From Thioclava arctica (GTDB lineage Bacteria; Pseudomonadota; Alphaproteobacteria; Rhodobacterales; Rhodobacteraceae): 64,000 bases of DNA. The stretch spans positions 434,001 to 498,000 of the forward strand of contig NZ_JBFRYC010000001.1 of assembly GCF_040892615.1 (NCBI RefSeq). Reading direction: 5' to 3'. How positions within the stretch are numbered: position 1 is the first letter of the stretch; each line of letters starts with the position of its first letter. A model generated the notes under the pieces. It saw nothing but the letters and a program-made list of their open reading frames with translations. It was not told the DNA's origin and ran no database searches. The translations under genes and the position numbers were made by a program. Of the stretch, positions 35,251 to 43,680 are shown piece by piece.

Positions 35251-36086
35251 TCAAAGCCAGTAGATGACGGTTGCCGCGAGGGCGATGGCCGAGAGGAAGA
35301 CTTTTGGGCATCTGTCGTATCGGGTTGCGACGCGCCGCCAGTCCTTGAGCCGACCGAACATGATCTCGATGCGGTTGCGTCGTTTGTAGCGGCGCTTGTC
35401 GTATTTCACGGGCGTATTGCGTTGCTTTCGGCCAGGGATACAGGCGCCTATCCATTTGTCTTCAAACGCTTCTTTGAACCAATCGGCGTTATAGCCGCGA
35501 TCTCCGAGTAACCAATCCACGTTTGGCAGGCTGCTAAGCAATGCCCGCGCTCCGATATAATCACTGACCCGCTGCCCGGCAGGCGACGCAAGCATCGCCG
35601 AGAGGGGGCCCTGCGGTCACGAACAGGTTGAGCGGGCGCCCCTGGCTGTCGCAGATGGCATGCAGTTTTGTCCCTCTCGGGCCATTGCTGCGCAATGCCC
35701 TGCCGGGCAGTGGTTCATCCCGCCCTTGGTTCGGCCAATCAGACGGCCACGCCCCCCTTTTTCGCGCCCATACTGGCCGCTGTTCGGTGGGCCTTGAGGT
35801 AGGTCGCGTCAATCATGACGGTCTTCTCCTCGCGGTGCTCCGCTGCGAGGCCGGCCATGATCCGGGCAAAAACGCCCTTTTCACTCCATCGCTTCCAGCG
35901 GTTATATAGCGTCTTGTGCGGGCCGTATTCCGCAGGCGCATCTCGCCAACGTAACCCATTGCGATTGATGAATATAATTCCACTCAATACTCTGCGGTCA
36001 TCGACCCGTGGCTTGCCATGGGGCTTGGGGAAGTAGGGCTCAAGACGCGCCATCTGCGCATCGCTCAACCAGAAAAGATCAGACAC
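35251..36086 (-). pseudogene. IS5-family transposase, frame disrupted
   Basis: Minus-strand DDE transposase remnants in three frames. The first part (from GTG at 36086) encodes SDLFWLSDAQMARLEPYF through DATYLKAHRTAAS and ends at GAKKGGVAV, where the family normally slips -1 at the A/G run. The -1 frame gives GRLIGRTKGGMN, but the next family segment, TKLHAICDSQGRPLNLFVTAG, is in another frame. The last part, VSDYIGARALLSSLPNVDWL to AATVIYWL, is back in the -1 frame. Two inserts, at 35672-35710 and 35572-35608, cause the shifts, so the enzyme is probably inactive. Confidence 0.8.
35572..35710. repeat. Inverted pair of hairpin-forming inserts of about 38 bp
   Basis: Copy A (35572-35608) begins CTGCCCGGCAGG and ends GAGAGGGGG. 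The reverse complement of copy B (35672-35710) begins CTGCCCGGCAGG and ends CGAGAGGG. Their middles differ, yet each can fold: GGCGA/TCGCC in A and ATTGC/GCAAT in B. Both interrupt the transposase sequence where the family has continuous coding. Confidence 0.65.
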
Positions 36087-36316
36087 GGCACTGCTCCGTT
36101 TGCGGCGTCGTGATTCACGCAGCGAGCCTGAAATCAATGGGTCCAGACCCTAGGAGGATTGCGAAATCTTTGGGTTCAAAATTGTGGGCGAGGGGGGCGA
36201 CGCATGGAGGGGCTTGCGGCGTTGGTCCATGATCTGGGCGCATAGGCGGCTGTTCAAGCTCGCGATCCGCTCTATCTGATTGGCGCAAGACTGAACGCCA
36301 TCAAGGAGCCTTGCCC

Positions 36317-38077
36317 ATGCGCCGCGCTGTCGCCCTTTTCTCCGCCTGTCTTCTGCTTGCATCTCCGGTCTTTGCTGACACCCAAGGCAGTGCCGCCTCG
36401 GCCTTGCCCGATCTCGGCGTGGTCGGTGCGAGCCGCGCCAAGATTGCGGCCGCTCAACCGGTGACGGCCAAACATGCGATGGTGGTCACGGCGCAGCATC
36501 TGGCCACCGATATTGGCGTCGATATCCTGCAGGGCGGGGGCAATGCGGTGGATGCGGCGGTCGCGGTGGGCTACGCGCTGGCGGTGGTGCATCCGTGTTG
36601 CGGCAATCTTGGCGGGGGCGGCTTCATGACCGTTCATCTGGCCGATGGCCAAAACCTGTTTCTCGATTTTCGCGAAAAGGCGCCGTTGGCGGCGACGGCG
36701 GATATGTTTCTGGATGCACAGGGCAATGCCGACCCCAAGCTGAGCCGGGATTCGTGGCTCGCAACGGGCGTGCCGGGCACCGTGATGGGGATGGAAGAGG
36801 CGCGGGCTAAATATGGTACGATGACGCGCGCGCAGGTGATGGCCCCGGCGATCAAGCTGGCGCGCGACGGGTTTGTGCTCAACGCGGCGGATGTGAAATT
36901 GATGGAGCTGCGCACCAAGCTATTTGCCAGCCAGCCCAATGTCGCGAAAACCTTTCTGCATCCCGATGGCACGCCTTATGTCGCGGGCGAGCGGCTTAAG
37001 CAGCCCGAGCTTGCCAAGACGCTGGAGCTGATCTCAGACCAAGGGCGCAAGGCGTTTTACGACGGCCCGATTGCGAAGGCGATCGTGGCCGCCAGTCAGG
37101 CGGGGGGCGGGCTGTTCACGATGCAGGATTTCGCCCAATACACCGCCCCCTGGAGCGCACCTGTCAGCTGTGACTATCGCGGCTATCAGGTCGTTTCGGC
37201 CCCGCCGCCCAGTTCTGGCGGCACCACGGTGTGTGAGATCATACAGATCATCAAACCCTATCCTTTCGCGAAATGGGGCTATGCCTCTGGCGAGGTCACC
37301 CATGCGTTGGTCGAGGCCGAGCGGCGTGCTTTTGCGGATCGCAACACCTATCTGGGCGACCCGGCCTTCGTGAAAAACCCGGTTGAAACGCTGATCTCGC
37401 CCGAACATGCCGCCGGCCTGCGCGCTACGATCCAGCCAGATCGCGCCACGCCGTCCTCGCAGATCACGGGCAGTCTGGGGGCGAATGAGGGGCAGCACAC
37501 GACGCATTATTCCATCGTGGACGCCAAGGGCAATGCGGTGGCCGTGACCTACACGCTCAACTTCTTTTTCGGGACCGGCAAGATCGCGGGCGATACCGGG
37601 TTTTTCCTTAACAATGAGATGGATGATTTCACCGCCAAACCGGGTGTGCCCAACGCCTTTGGTCTGGTGCAGGGCAAGACCAATGCAGTCGCGCCCGGCA
37701 AGCGCCCGCTGAGTTCAATGACGCCCACGATTGTGCTCAAGGATGGCAAGCTGTTCATGGTGACTGGCAGCCCCGGCGGCTCGACCATCATCTCGACTGT
37801 GCTCGAAAGCATCCTGAACGTGGTCGATTTCGGGATGAACATGCAGCAAGCCGTCGATGCGCCGCGTGTCCATCATCAGTGGTTGCCCGATCTGGTTTCT
37901 GTCGAGCCCGGCTATCTGACGCGCAAGACGCAATCCGCGCTAGAGACGATGGGCTATACGTTCAAAGAGCGCTCGCCTTGGGGCGCGGATGAGGCGATCT
38001 TGGCCAATCCCGCGACCGGGCTGCTGGAGGGGGCAAATGACAACCGTCGACCCTCTGGTCTGGCGAAAGGGTATTAA
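36317..38077 (+). CDS. ggt: Gamma-glutamyltransferase
   Basis: Periplasmic, self-cleaving enzyme of glutathione and gamma-glutamyl compound metabolism, 586 residues. A signal peptide ends near residue 20 (SPVFA). The large-subunit motif GNAVDAAVAVGYALAVVHP and GGFMTVH are clear. The processing site and nucleophile are in GQHTTHYSIVD, where the first Thr (about residue 395) begins the small subunit. PGKRPLSSMTPTIV and GSPGG follow. AAGGAG precedes the ATG at 36317. It lies just beyond the IS insertion but appears complete. Confidence 0.93.
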   Translation: MRRAVALFSACLLLASPVFADTQGSAASALPDLGVVGASRAKIAAAQPVTAKHAMVVTAQHLATDIGVDILQGGGNAVDAAVAVGYALAVVHPCCGNLGGGGFMTVHLADGQNLFLDFREKAPLAATADMFLDAQGNADPKLSRDSWLATGVPGTVMGMEEARAKYGTMTRAQVMAPAIKLARDGFVLNAADVKLMELRTKLFASQPNVAKTFLHPDGTPYVAGERLKQPELAKTLELISDQGRKAFYDGPIAKAIVAASQAGGGLFTMQDFAQYTAPWSAPVSCDYRGYQVVSAPPPSSGGTTVCEIIQIIKPYPFAKWGYASGEVTHALVEAERRAFADRNTYLGDPAFVKNPVETLISPEHAAGLRATIQPDRATPSSQITGSLGANEGQHTTHYSIVDAKGNAVAVTYTLNFFFGTGKIAGDTGFFLNNEMDDFTAKPGVPNAFGLVQGKTNAVAPGKRPLSSMTPTIVLKDGKLFMVTGSPGGSTIISTVLESILNVVDFGMNMQQAVDAPRVHHQWLPDLVSVEPGYLTRKTQSALETMGYTFKERSPWGADEAILANPATGLLEGANDNRRPSGLAKGY

Positions 38078-38256
38078 ACGCGCGGCGGGAACATCGCTGT
38101 TCAAAGCTTTGGCCCGGCTGCAGAATTTTGGCGCGATGCCCGAAAATGCGATGTCTGCAAGGGCGCGATTGAATTCGCGCTGGCTCTTGCCGGGGTCCGG
38201 TATTTCTGAGGGCTAAAGACAGGCCGATCTTTCTTGCGCGACAGAAACAGGGCGGA

Positions 38257-38286
38257 TGACATATGAAAGACCTGTCATATGATGTC
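38257..38286. promoter_or_regulatory. Candidate metal-responsive operator
   Basis: ATATGA (38261-38266) and TCATAT (38275-38280) form an inverted repeat with an 8 bp centre, flanked by further matching bases (GAC and GTC). The pattern is reminiscent of ArsR/SmtB-type sites and lies 45 bases before the metal ATPase start. No such regulator gene is adjacent, so the assignment is tentative. Confidence 0.4.
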
Positions 38287-38330
38287 AGTGCTGGCTTAAC
38301 CTTCCCAAGAAAGCCCGAAAAAGGAAGCCC

Positions 38331-40202
38331 ATGAAGAAACCGGCTCAGTTGCAAGACCGTTTGAAAACGGCCCTGTTGGTCATCGCGGCTCTCGGGCTGT
38401 TCGCGGGTTTGGGGGTCATGTTTGCGGGCAAACCCGATCTGGCGACGCTGATTTGGTGGGGCGCTGTCGTGCCCGTGCTGATCGGCCTTGTGGTCGAGAT
38501 AGCGCAGTCTTTGGCCAAGGGTGAGGTTGGGCTCGACATTGTGGCCGCGCTGTCGATGTCTGCAGCGCTGCTGTTTGGCGAGGAACTGGCGGCGGCGGTG
38601 GTGGCGCTGATGTATTCCGGGGGCACGTACCTCGAAAGCTTTGCCGAAGGCCGGGCCCGCCGCGAGATGAGCGATCTGCTCGCGCGCGTGCCACGCAGCG
38701 CCACGCGACACCGCGAAGGCGCGCTGGACGACGTGCCTCTGGACGAGATCGTGCCGGATGACCTGTTGCTGATCCGGCAGGGCGACGCGGTGCCTGTCGA
38801 TGGCACGCTTGCGACAGAGTGGGCGATGCTGGACCAGTCCGCGCTGACGGGCGAGTCGATGCCGGTGCGGATGCAGCGCGGGCAAGAGATCATGAGTGGG
38901 GCCACCAATGCGGGCGATGCGTTTGATCTGCGGGTCACGCGGCGGGCGGCGGATAGCACCTATGCCGGGATTGTCCGGCTGGTTGAGGCCGCGCAAGCCT
39001 CAAAGGCTCCGATGGCACGTCTGGCGGATCGCTATTCGCTGCTGTTCCTGATCGTCACAGTGGTGCTGGCGACGGCGGCGTGGTGGTTGACGGGCGATCC
39101 GATCCGTGCGGTGGCCGTTCTGGTGGTCGCAACGCCTTGCCCGCTGATCCTTGCGGTTCCGGTGGCACTTGTCGCGGGGCTGTCGCGGGCGGCGCATTTC
39201 GGCGTGTTGATCAAAGGGGCCAAGCCGCTTGAGGCGCTGGCGCGGATCAAGACGCTGATCCTTGATAAGACGGGAACACTGACCGACGGGCGCCCGCAAA
39301 TCGTGTCCATCGAGGCGTCGGGGGAGCTGTCTGAAGACGAAGTTTTGTATTTCGCAGCCGCGCTCGATCAGGCCTCGAAACATCCGATCGCGCAGGCAAT
39401 CGTTGCTGCGGCCCATGCACGCGGGGCAGAACTGCCGATCCCGCAAAACGTGCTTGAGACACCGGGCGAAGGCGTGGCCGGAACCGTTGACGGCCGTGCG
39501 GTTGTGGTGGGTGGCGCTGCGTTTGTCGCCACGCAGACCGGAGCCCCGGCGCTGGAGCGCACGATTATCGAGGCCGGGTCGGTGGTCGTGTCGCTGGCGG
39601 TTGACGGCAAAGCGGTGGGGCATCTGGTGATGGCCGATGCGCTGCGCGCAGGCACGGGGGATCTGCTGGCGGGGCTGCGCGCGCTCGGGATCGGGCGCGT
39701 CTTGCTGGCCACCGGTGATCGCCAAGCGGTGGCCGCGGCGGTGACAAAGGGGCTTGGGCTGGAGGGCGTGCGCGCCGAGCTGACCCCGGATCAAAAGGTC
39801 TTGCTGGTGCTAAGCGAGCGCAAGAACGGCCCGGTCATGATGGTCGGCGATGGCGTGAACGACGCGCCCGCTTTGGCCGCCGCCGATATTGGCGTGGCGA
39901 TGGGCGCGCGTGGGACTGCGGCCTCGGCGGAGGCGGCGGATATCGTCTTGCTGGTTGACCATCTCGACCGCCTGTTGGCGGGGGTCGAGATTGCGCAGCG
40001 CGCGCGCCAGATCGCGCTGCAAAGTGTCGTGGTCGGGATCGGGCTTTCGGTGCTGGGCATGATCGCGGCGGCGTTTGGCTATCTGACGCCGGTTGAAGGT
40101 GCGCTCTTGCAAGAACTGATCGACGTCGCCGTCATCTTGAACGCCTTGCGCGCGCTCAGGATCGTGCCCAACCGATCCGGGCAGAGCGCCCAAGGCCAAT
40201 AG
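38331..40202 (+). CDS. P1B-type heavy-metal ATPase with a TPC motif
   Basis: Metal-transporting P-type ATPase of 623 residues, without any N-terminal metal-binding domain. The actuator motif is TGES near 170. The membrane motif is Thr268-Pro-Cys270-Pro where most P1B pumps have CPC. The phosphorylated aspartate is Asp312 in DKTGTLTDG, SKHP supplies the HP dipeptide, and GDGVNDAPAL is the hinge. The last helix has QELIDVAVILNALRAL (from 594), not the usual SS or HEGxT patterns. The pump should export a transition metal, but its specificity is not predictable from the well-known subgroups. Confidence 0.88.
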   Translation: MKKPAQLQDRLKTALLVIAALGLFAGLGVMFAGKPDLATLIWWGAVVPVLIGLVVEIAQSLAKGEVGLDIVAALSMSAALLFGEELAAAVVALMYSGGTYLESFAEGRARREMSDLLARVPRSATRHREGALDDVPLDEIVPDDLLLIRQGDAVPVDGTLATEWAMLDQSALTGESMPVRMQRGQEIMSGATNAGDAFDLRVTRRAADSTYAGIVRLVEAAQASKAPMARLADRYSLLFLIVTVVLATAAWWLTGDPIRAVAVLVVATPCPLILAVPVALVAGLSRAAHFGVLIKGAKPLEALARIKTLILDKTGTLTDGRPQIVSIEASGELSEDEVLYFAAALDQASKHPIAQAIVAAAHARGAELPIPQNVLETPGEGVAGTVDGRAVVVGGAAFVATQTGAPALERTIIEAGSVVVSLAVDGKAVGHLVMADALRAGTGDLLAGLRALGIGRVLLATGDRQAVAAAVTKGLGLEGVRAELTPDQKVLLVLSERKNGPVMMVGDGVNDAPALAAADIGVAMGARGTAASAEAADIVLLVDHLDRLLAGVEIAQRARQIALQSVVVGIGLSVLGMIAAAFGYLTPVEGALLQELIDVAVILNALRALRIVPNRSGQSAQGQ

Positions 40203-40403
40203 TCTTGCGTTGGTCTGATGGGGCTGCTCTCAAGTGGGGTGAAGGCGTCGATCACGCTCTGCGCATGACGATCCGACCACGGTCAGGCCTGCGCGCGGCG
40301 ATTTCGCGCGTCGAATTGCGCGACCCTTGCCAAGGGGAAGTGTTTCCGCAATCTTGCGCGATGACAGTGCTTTGATGCACGACACATCCGGGGGAAGACA
40401 GCC

Positions 40404-41381
40404 ATGACCATCACGCGCCGCGCGGCCTTTATGGGGGCGGCCGCCCTTACGCTTTGCAAGCCTGCTTTCGCACAAGCCGCATGGCCCACCAAGCCGCTGC
40501 GCACCTTCGTGGGCTTTCCTGCGGGCTCCTCGCCGGACTTGTTGGCGCGGATCGTGACGGACCCTCTCGCCACCGCTTTGGGCCAGCCGATCGTGATCGA
40601 GAATAAACCCGGCGCGGGCGGTGTGATCGGTATTCAGCAGATGCTGAACGCCAAGGACAAGGACTACACGTTTGGCACCACGATCAACGGGCCGATGACG
40701 ACCGCGCCGCGCCTGATGCCGAATCTGGGCTATGACGTCGCGACCGACATCATGCCCATCGTGCTGGTCGCCACCTCGCCGCTGGTGCTGGTCGTGGCGG
40801 CGGATTTCCCGGCCAGCGATCTGGCGGGTTTCATCGCCGCTGCGGGCAAAGAGCCAGAGGCGCTTAGCTATGGCTCGGTCGGCAAGGGATCTGGCGCGCA
40901 TCTGACGGCTGAACTGTTCTCGGATCGCGCGGGCGTCGAGATGCTGCACGTGCCCTTTACCTCGTATGCTCAGGTCACCACCGCGATCATCGGTCATGAG
41001 ATCGACGCCGGTTTCATGGCCCCCTCGGCGGCGATGCAATATGTCAAGGCGGGCACGCTGAAGATCCTCGGGATCACCTCGCAAAAGCCCTTTGCCCAAG
41101 CCCCCGGTGTGCCGGTGATGGCCGGGCAGGCCGGGCTGCCCGCCGATTTCCGGGCGGAATTGTGGAACGCCTTCATTGCCCCCACCGGAACCGATCCGGC
41201 GATCATCAAAACGCTCAACACCGATATCAATACGATCCTCGCGGATGGGGCGGTGCAAAAGCGTCTTGAGGATATGGGCTGGCAGGCGGCGGGGGGCACG
41301 CCCGAGGATCTGCAACAGCGGATTGCGCAAGACACCAAGATCTGGGGGGCCGTGCTGGACCGGATCGACGCGAAAAACTGA
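40404..41381 (+). CDS. tctC: Tripartite tricarboxylate transporter binding protein (TctC family)
   Basis: Periplasmic receptor of the TTT family (Bug/TctC), 325 residues. The N-terminus TRRAAFMGAAALTL has a twin-arginine-like start and ends at a likely AFA cut near residue 24. WPTKPLRTFVGFPAGSSPD and IVIENKPGAGGVIG are the usual family motifs. It delivers a carboxylate to the TctB/TctA proteins encoded next. The ligand is unknown; no TctDE two-component system is seen nearby. Confidence 0.92.
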   Translation: MTITRRAAFMGAAALTLCKPAFAQAAWPTKPLRTFVGFPAGSSPDLLARIVTDPLATALGQPIVIENKPGAGGVIGIQQMLNAKDKDYTFGTTINGPMTTAPRLMPNLGYDVATDIMPIVLVATSPLVLVVAADFPASDLAGFIAAAGKEPEALSYGSVGKGSGAHLTAELFSDRAGVEMLHVPFTSYAQVTTAIIGHEIDAGFMAPSAAMQYVKAGTLKILGITSQKPFAQAPGVPVMAGQAGLPADFRAELWNAFIAPTGTDPAIIKTLNTDINTILADGAVQKRLEDMGWQAAGGTPEDLQQRIAQDTKIWGAVLDRIDAKN

Positions 41382-41384
41382 TCG

Positions 41385-41831
41385 ATGAAGCACGATATCC
41401 ACGATCTGGCGAGCGGCATTCTTCTTGCCGCGATCGGCCTGTTTGTCGCCCTCTATGCTGTTGGCCATTACGATATCGGCTCGCTGCGCCGGATGGGGCC
41501 GGGGTTCTTTCCGGCAATTCTGGGCGGCGTGCTGGCGGTGCTGGGGCTGATGATCGCGCTGCCCGCTTGGGCGCGCGCAGGCCATCGGGGGCGCATCGCG
41601 TGGAAAGAGGCCGGCGCCGTTCTCGCCGCGATCCTTGTTTTCGCGGCAGGGCTGGAACCTGTGGGGCTGGTGCCGGTGACGCTGGCGAGCGTTCTTATCG
41701 CCTCGATCGCCGCGCCTGATCGCCGGGTCGGCTGGCGGCTGGCTTTGGCGCTGGGCATCACCGTGCTGTCGGTCGTGGTGTTTCATTTCGGACTGAAAAT
41801 GACGGTCCCGCTTTGGCCGGGGCAAGCATGA
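41385..41831 (+). CDS. tctB: Tripartite tricarboxylate transporter small permease (TctB family)
   Basis: Small membrane subunit of 148 residues with four predicted helices. It contains GSLRRMGPGFFPAILGGVLAV, a TctB hallmark near residues 28-48. It starts three bases after the receptor stop, and its own stop overlaps the TctA start (ATGA), so the three are one operon. Confidence 0.9.
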   Translation: MKHDIHDLASGILLAAIGLFVALYAVGHYDIGSLRRMGPGFFPAILGGVLAVLGLMIALPAWARAGHRGRIAWKEAGAVLAAILVFAAGLEPVGLVPVTLASVLIASIAAPDRRVGWRLALALGITVLSVVVFHFGLKMTVPLWPGQA

Positions 41832-43354
41832 GCGGCTGGGACGGCTTTCTGCATGGCTTGAGCGTTGCGCTGCAACCGGGCGTGCTGATCTATTGCGTGC
41901 TGGGCGTGGTGCTGGGCACGTTCGTGGGCGTCTTGCCGGGGATCGGTGCGATGGCCACGATCTCGCTTTTGCTGCCGATCACCTATTACCTCAGCCCGGA
42001 GGCGGCGCTGATTATGCTGGCGGGGGTCTATTACGGCTCGCAATATGGCGGCGCGGTGGCCTCGATCCTGCTGCGGCTGCCGGGCACGCCGCAATCGGCG
42101 GTGACCACGCTGGATGGCTATCCGCTGGCGCAGCAGGGGCGCGCGGGTGTTGCGCTGTTCACCTCGATGATCTCAAGTTTTCTGGGCTCGTTCTTTGGCA
42201 TCTTCGTGTTGATCTTGCTGTCGGGCATCTTGTCGCGCGCGGCCACGGCTTTTGGCGCGGCGGATTATGCCGCGATGATGCTGCTGGGGCTGGTTGCCGC
42301 CTCGACCATCGGTGCCAAGCACCCGGCCAAAGGCTTTGCGATGGTGGTGCTGGGGCTGATTTTGGGCTGCGTTGGCACCGATGTGAACTCGGGCGAGCAG
42401 CGATTTACCTTTGGGCAGACCGAGCTGATGGACGGTGTGAACCTTGTGGCGCTGGCGATGGGGCTGTTTGGCGTGGCCGAGGTGATTGCCAATATCCACG
42501 TCGCCGAACGCACCGGCGTGCCGCGCCGCATCGCGCTGCGCGAGTTGCTGCCCAGCCGGGCCGAGCTGCGCCGCATTCCCTTTCCGGCGCTGCGCGGCGC
42601 AAGCCTAGGCAGCTTCTTCGGCGCGCTTCCGGGCACCGGCTCGACGATCTCGTCGTTTCTCGCCTATGCCGCCGAGCGCCGCATCTCGCGCCACCCCGAA
42701 CGGTTCGGCAAAGGAGCGATCGAGGGCGTTGCAGGCCCCGAAGCCGCCAATAACGCCGCTGCGATCAGCGCCTTTGTCCCAACACTCACGCTGGGCATTC
42801 CGGGCGATCCGATCATGGCGTTGATGCTGGGCGCGCTGGTCATTCACGGCGTGCAACCCGGTCCCCTGATGCTGGCAGAGCGCCCCGACATGTTCTGGGG
42901 GCTGATCGCGAGCTTCGGGATCGGCAACCTGCTGTTATTGGTGCTGAACTTGCCGCTGATCGGCATCTGGGTGTCGATGCTGCGCATCCCGTTTCGCTGG
43001 CTCTATCCGGCGATTCTGATTTTTGTCTGCCTCGGCGTCTATTCGGTGCGCGGATCGAGCTTTGACATCTTCGCGGTCGCGCTGATTGGGGCCATCGGCT
43101 ACGCGCTGTCGCTGGCGCGGTTCAACCCGGCGTTGCTATTGCTTGGCTTCGTGCTGGGGCCGCTGATCGAGACCAATCTGCGCCGCGCCCTTCTGATCTC
43201 GCGCGGCGATCCGATGGTGTTCCTGCACCGCCCCATCGCGGCCGCTTTCGTGCTGGCCACGGCGGCCCTATTGGCAATGTCGCTCCTGCAAGCCATCCGG
43301 CGCAAATCGCGCGGGCCAGATCGGGCCGCGTCGGTCAATGGCGAGGCCGAGTAG
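41828..43354 (+). CDS. tctA: Tripartite tricarboxylate transporter large permease (TctA family)
   Basis: Large membrane subunit of 508 residues with about twelve helices. Family segments GTFVGVLPGIGAMATISLLL near residue 30, YYGSQYGGAVASILLRLPGT near 62, and GALPGTGSTISSFLAYAAER near 262 form the inverted-repeat substrate loops. The ATG at 41828 overlaps the TctB stop; the frame opens at a TTG slightly earlier. The transporter uses the ion gradient, not ATP. Confidence 0.93.
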   Translation: MSGWDGFLHGLSVALQPGVLIYCVLGVVLGTFVGVLPGIGAMATISLLLPITYYLSPEAALIMLAGVYYGSQYGGAVASILLRLPGTPQSAVTTLDGYPLAQQGRAGVALFTSMISSFLGSFFGIFVLILLSGILSRAATAFGAADYAAMMLLGLVAASTIGAKHPAKGFAMVVLGLILGCVGTDVNSGEQRFTFGQTELMDGVNLVALAMGLFGVAEVIANIHVAERTGVPRRIALRELLPSRAELRRIPFPALRGASLGSFFGALPGTGSTISSFLAYAAERRISRHPERFGKGAIEGVAGPEAANNAAAISAFVPTLTLGIPGDPIMALMLGALVIHGVQPGPLMLAERPDMFWGLIASFGIGNLLLLVLNLPLIGIWVSMLRIPFRWLYPAILIFVCLGVYSVRGSSFDIFAVALIGAIGYALSLARFNPALLLLGFVLGPLIETNLRRALLISRGDPMVFLHRPIAAAFVLATAALLAMSLLQAIRRKSRGPDRAASVNGEAE

Positions 43355-43460
43355 GCGCCACAAGTCACGGGAATCGAACAAAACCCACAACGTAGCAAGT
43401 CGTGGACCAATCCTGACGCGTTCGCGCAGGGTCTTAATTTCATGGGATTTATCAGAAAAG

Positions 43461-43535
43461 TGGCAGCCCGTAGGGGAATCGAACCCCTCTTTCCAGGTTG
43501 AAAACCTGGCGTCCTAACCGATAGACGAACGGGCC
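43461..43535 (-). tRNA. tRNA-Glu (anticodon TTC)
   Basis: On the minus strand the sequence runs from GGCCCGTTCGTCTATCGG to GGGCTG and an encoded CCA. The anticodon arm is CCAGG-TTTTCAA-CCTGG with anticodon TTC, the T arm AGGGG-TTCGATT-CCCCT, and the acceptor GGCCCGT/ACGGGCT. Length 75 with CCA. It lies downstream of recJ on the same strand. Confidence 0.97.
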
Positions 43536-43680
43536 ACTTACGACGATCAAGCGCTTGGCTTGTCAGCGTGGGCGGTGTTTAGGCCAGAGCTTGGTGACTC
43601 GCAAGGGGGTTTTTGATGTTTTTGCGAATCTTTCGCATCGAGATCGAATCCGCGCCGAATGCGGTGTGAAAACAGCGGCT

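Larger units (their letters stand above)
35233..36149 (-). mobile_element. IS5-family insertion sequence (IS427-like), degraded
   Basis: An element of about 917 bp bounded by imperfect inverted repeats. The left end reads GATCTGGCTCATTGA from 35233; the right end, on the other strand, reads GGTCTGGACCCATTGA from 36149. Both are flanked by CTAG (35229-35232 and 36150-36153), consistent with the YTAR/TA target preference of this family. It interrupts a PH-domain-type gene. The transposase frame is broken (see next entry). Confidence 0.75.

Noticed and set aside
38078..38216. Short plus-strand peptide ending with a CxxC (KCDVCKGAIEFALALAGVRYF) after ggt
   Set aside because: Protein-like, but it has no start codon, follows a stop directly after ggt and matches no family I know; too weak to list as a gene.
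40230..41825. 531-codon minus-strand open frame opposite tctC and tctB
   Set aside because: Composition rich in Arg, His and Asp, no motifs, and antisense to the transporter genes.
43355..43680. tRNA-Glu as a genomic-island attachment site
   Set aside because: No integrase gene and no second copy of the tRNA 3' end was seen in the window.
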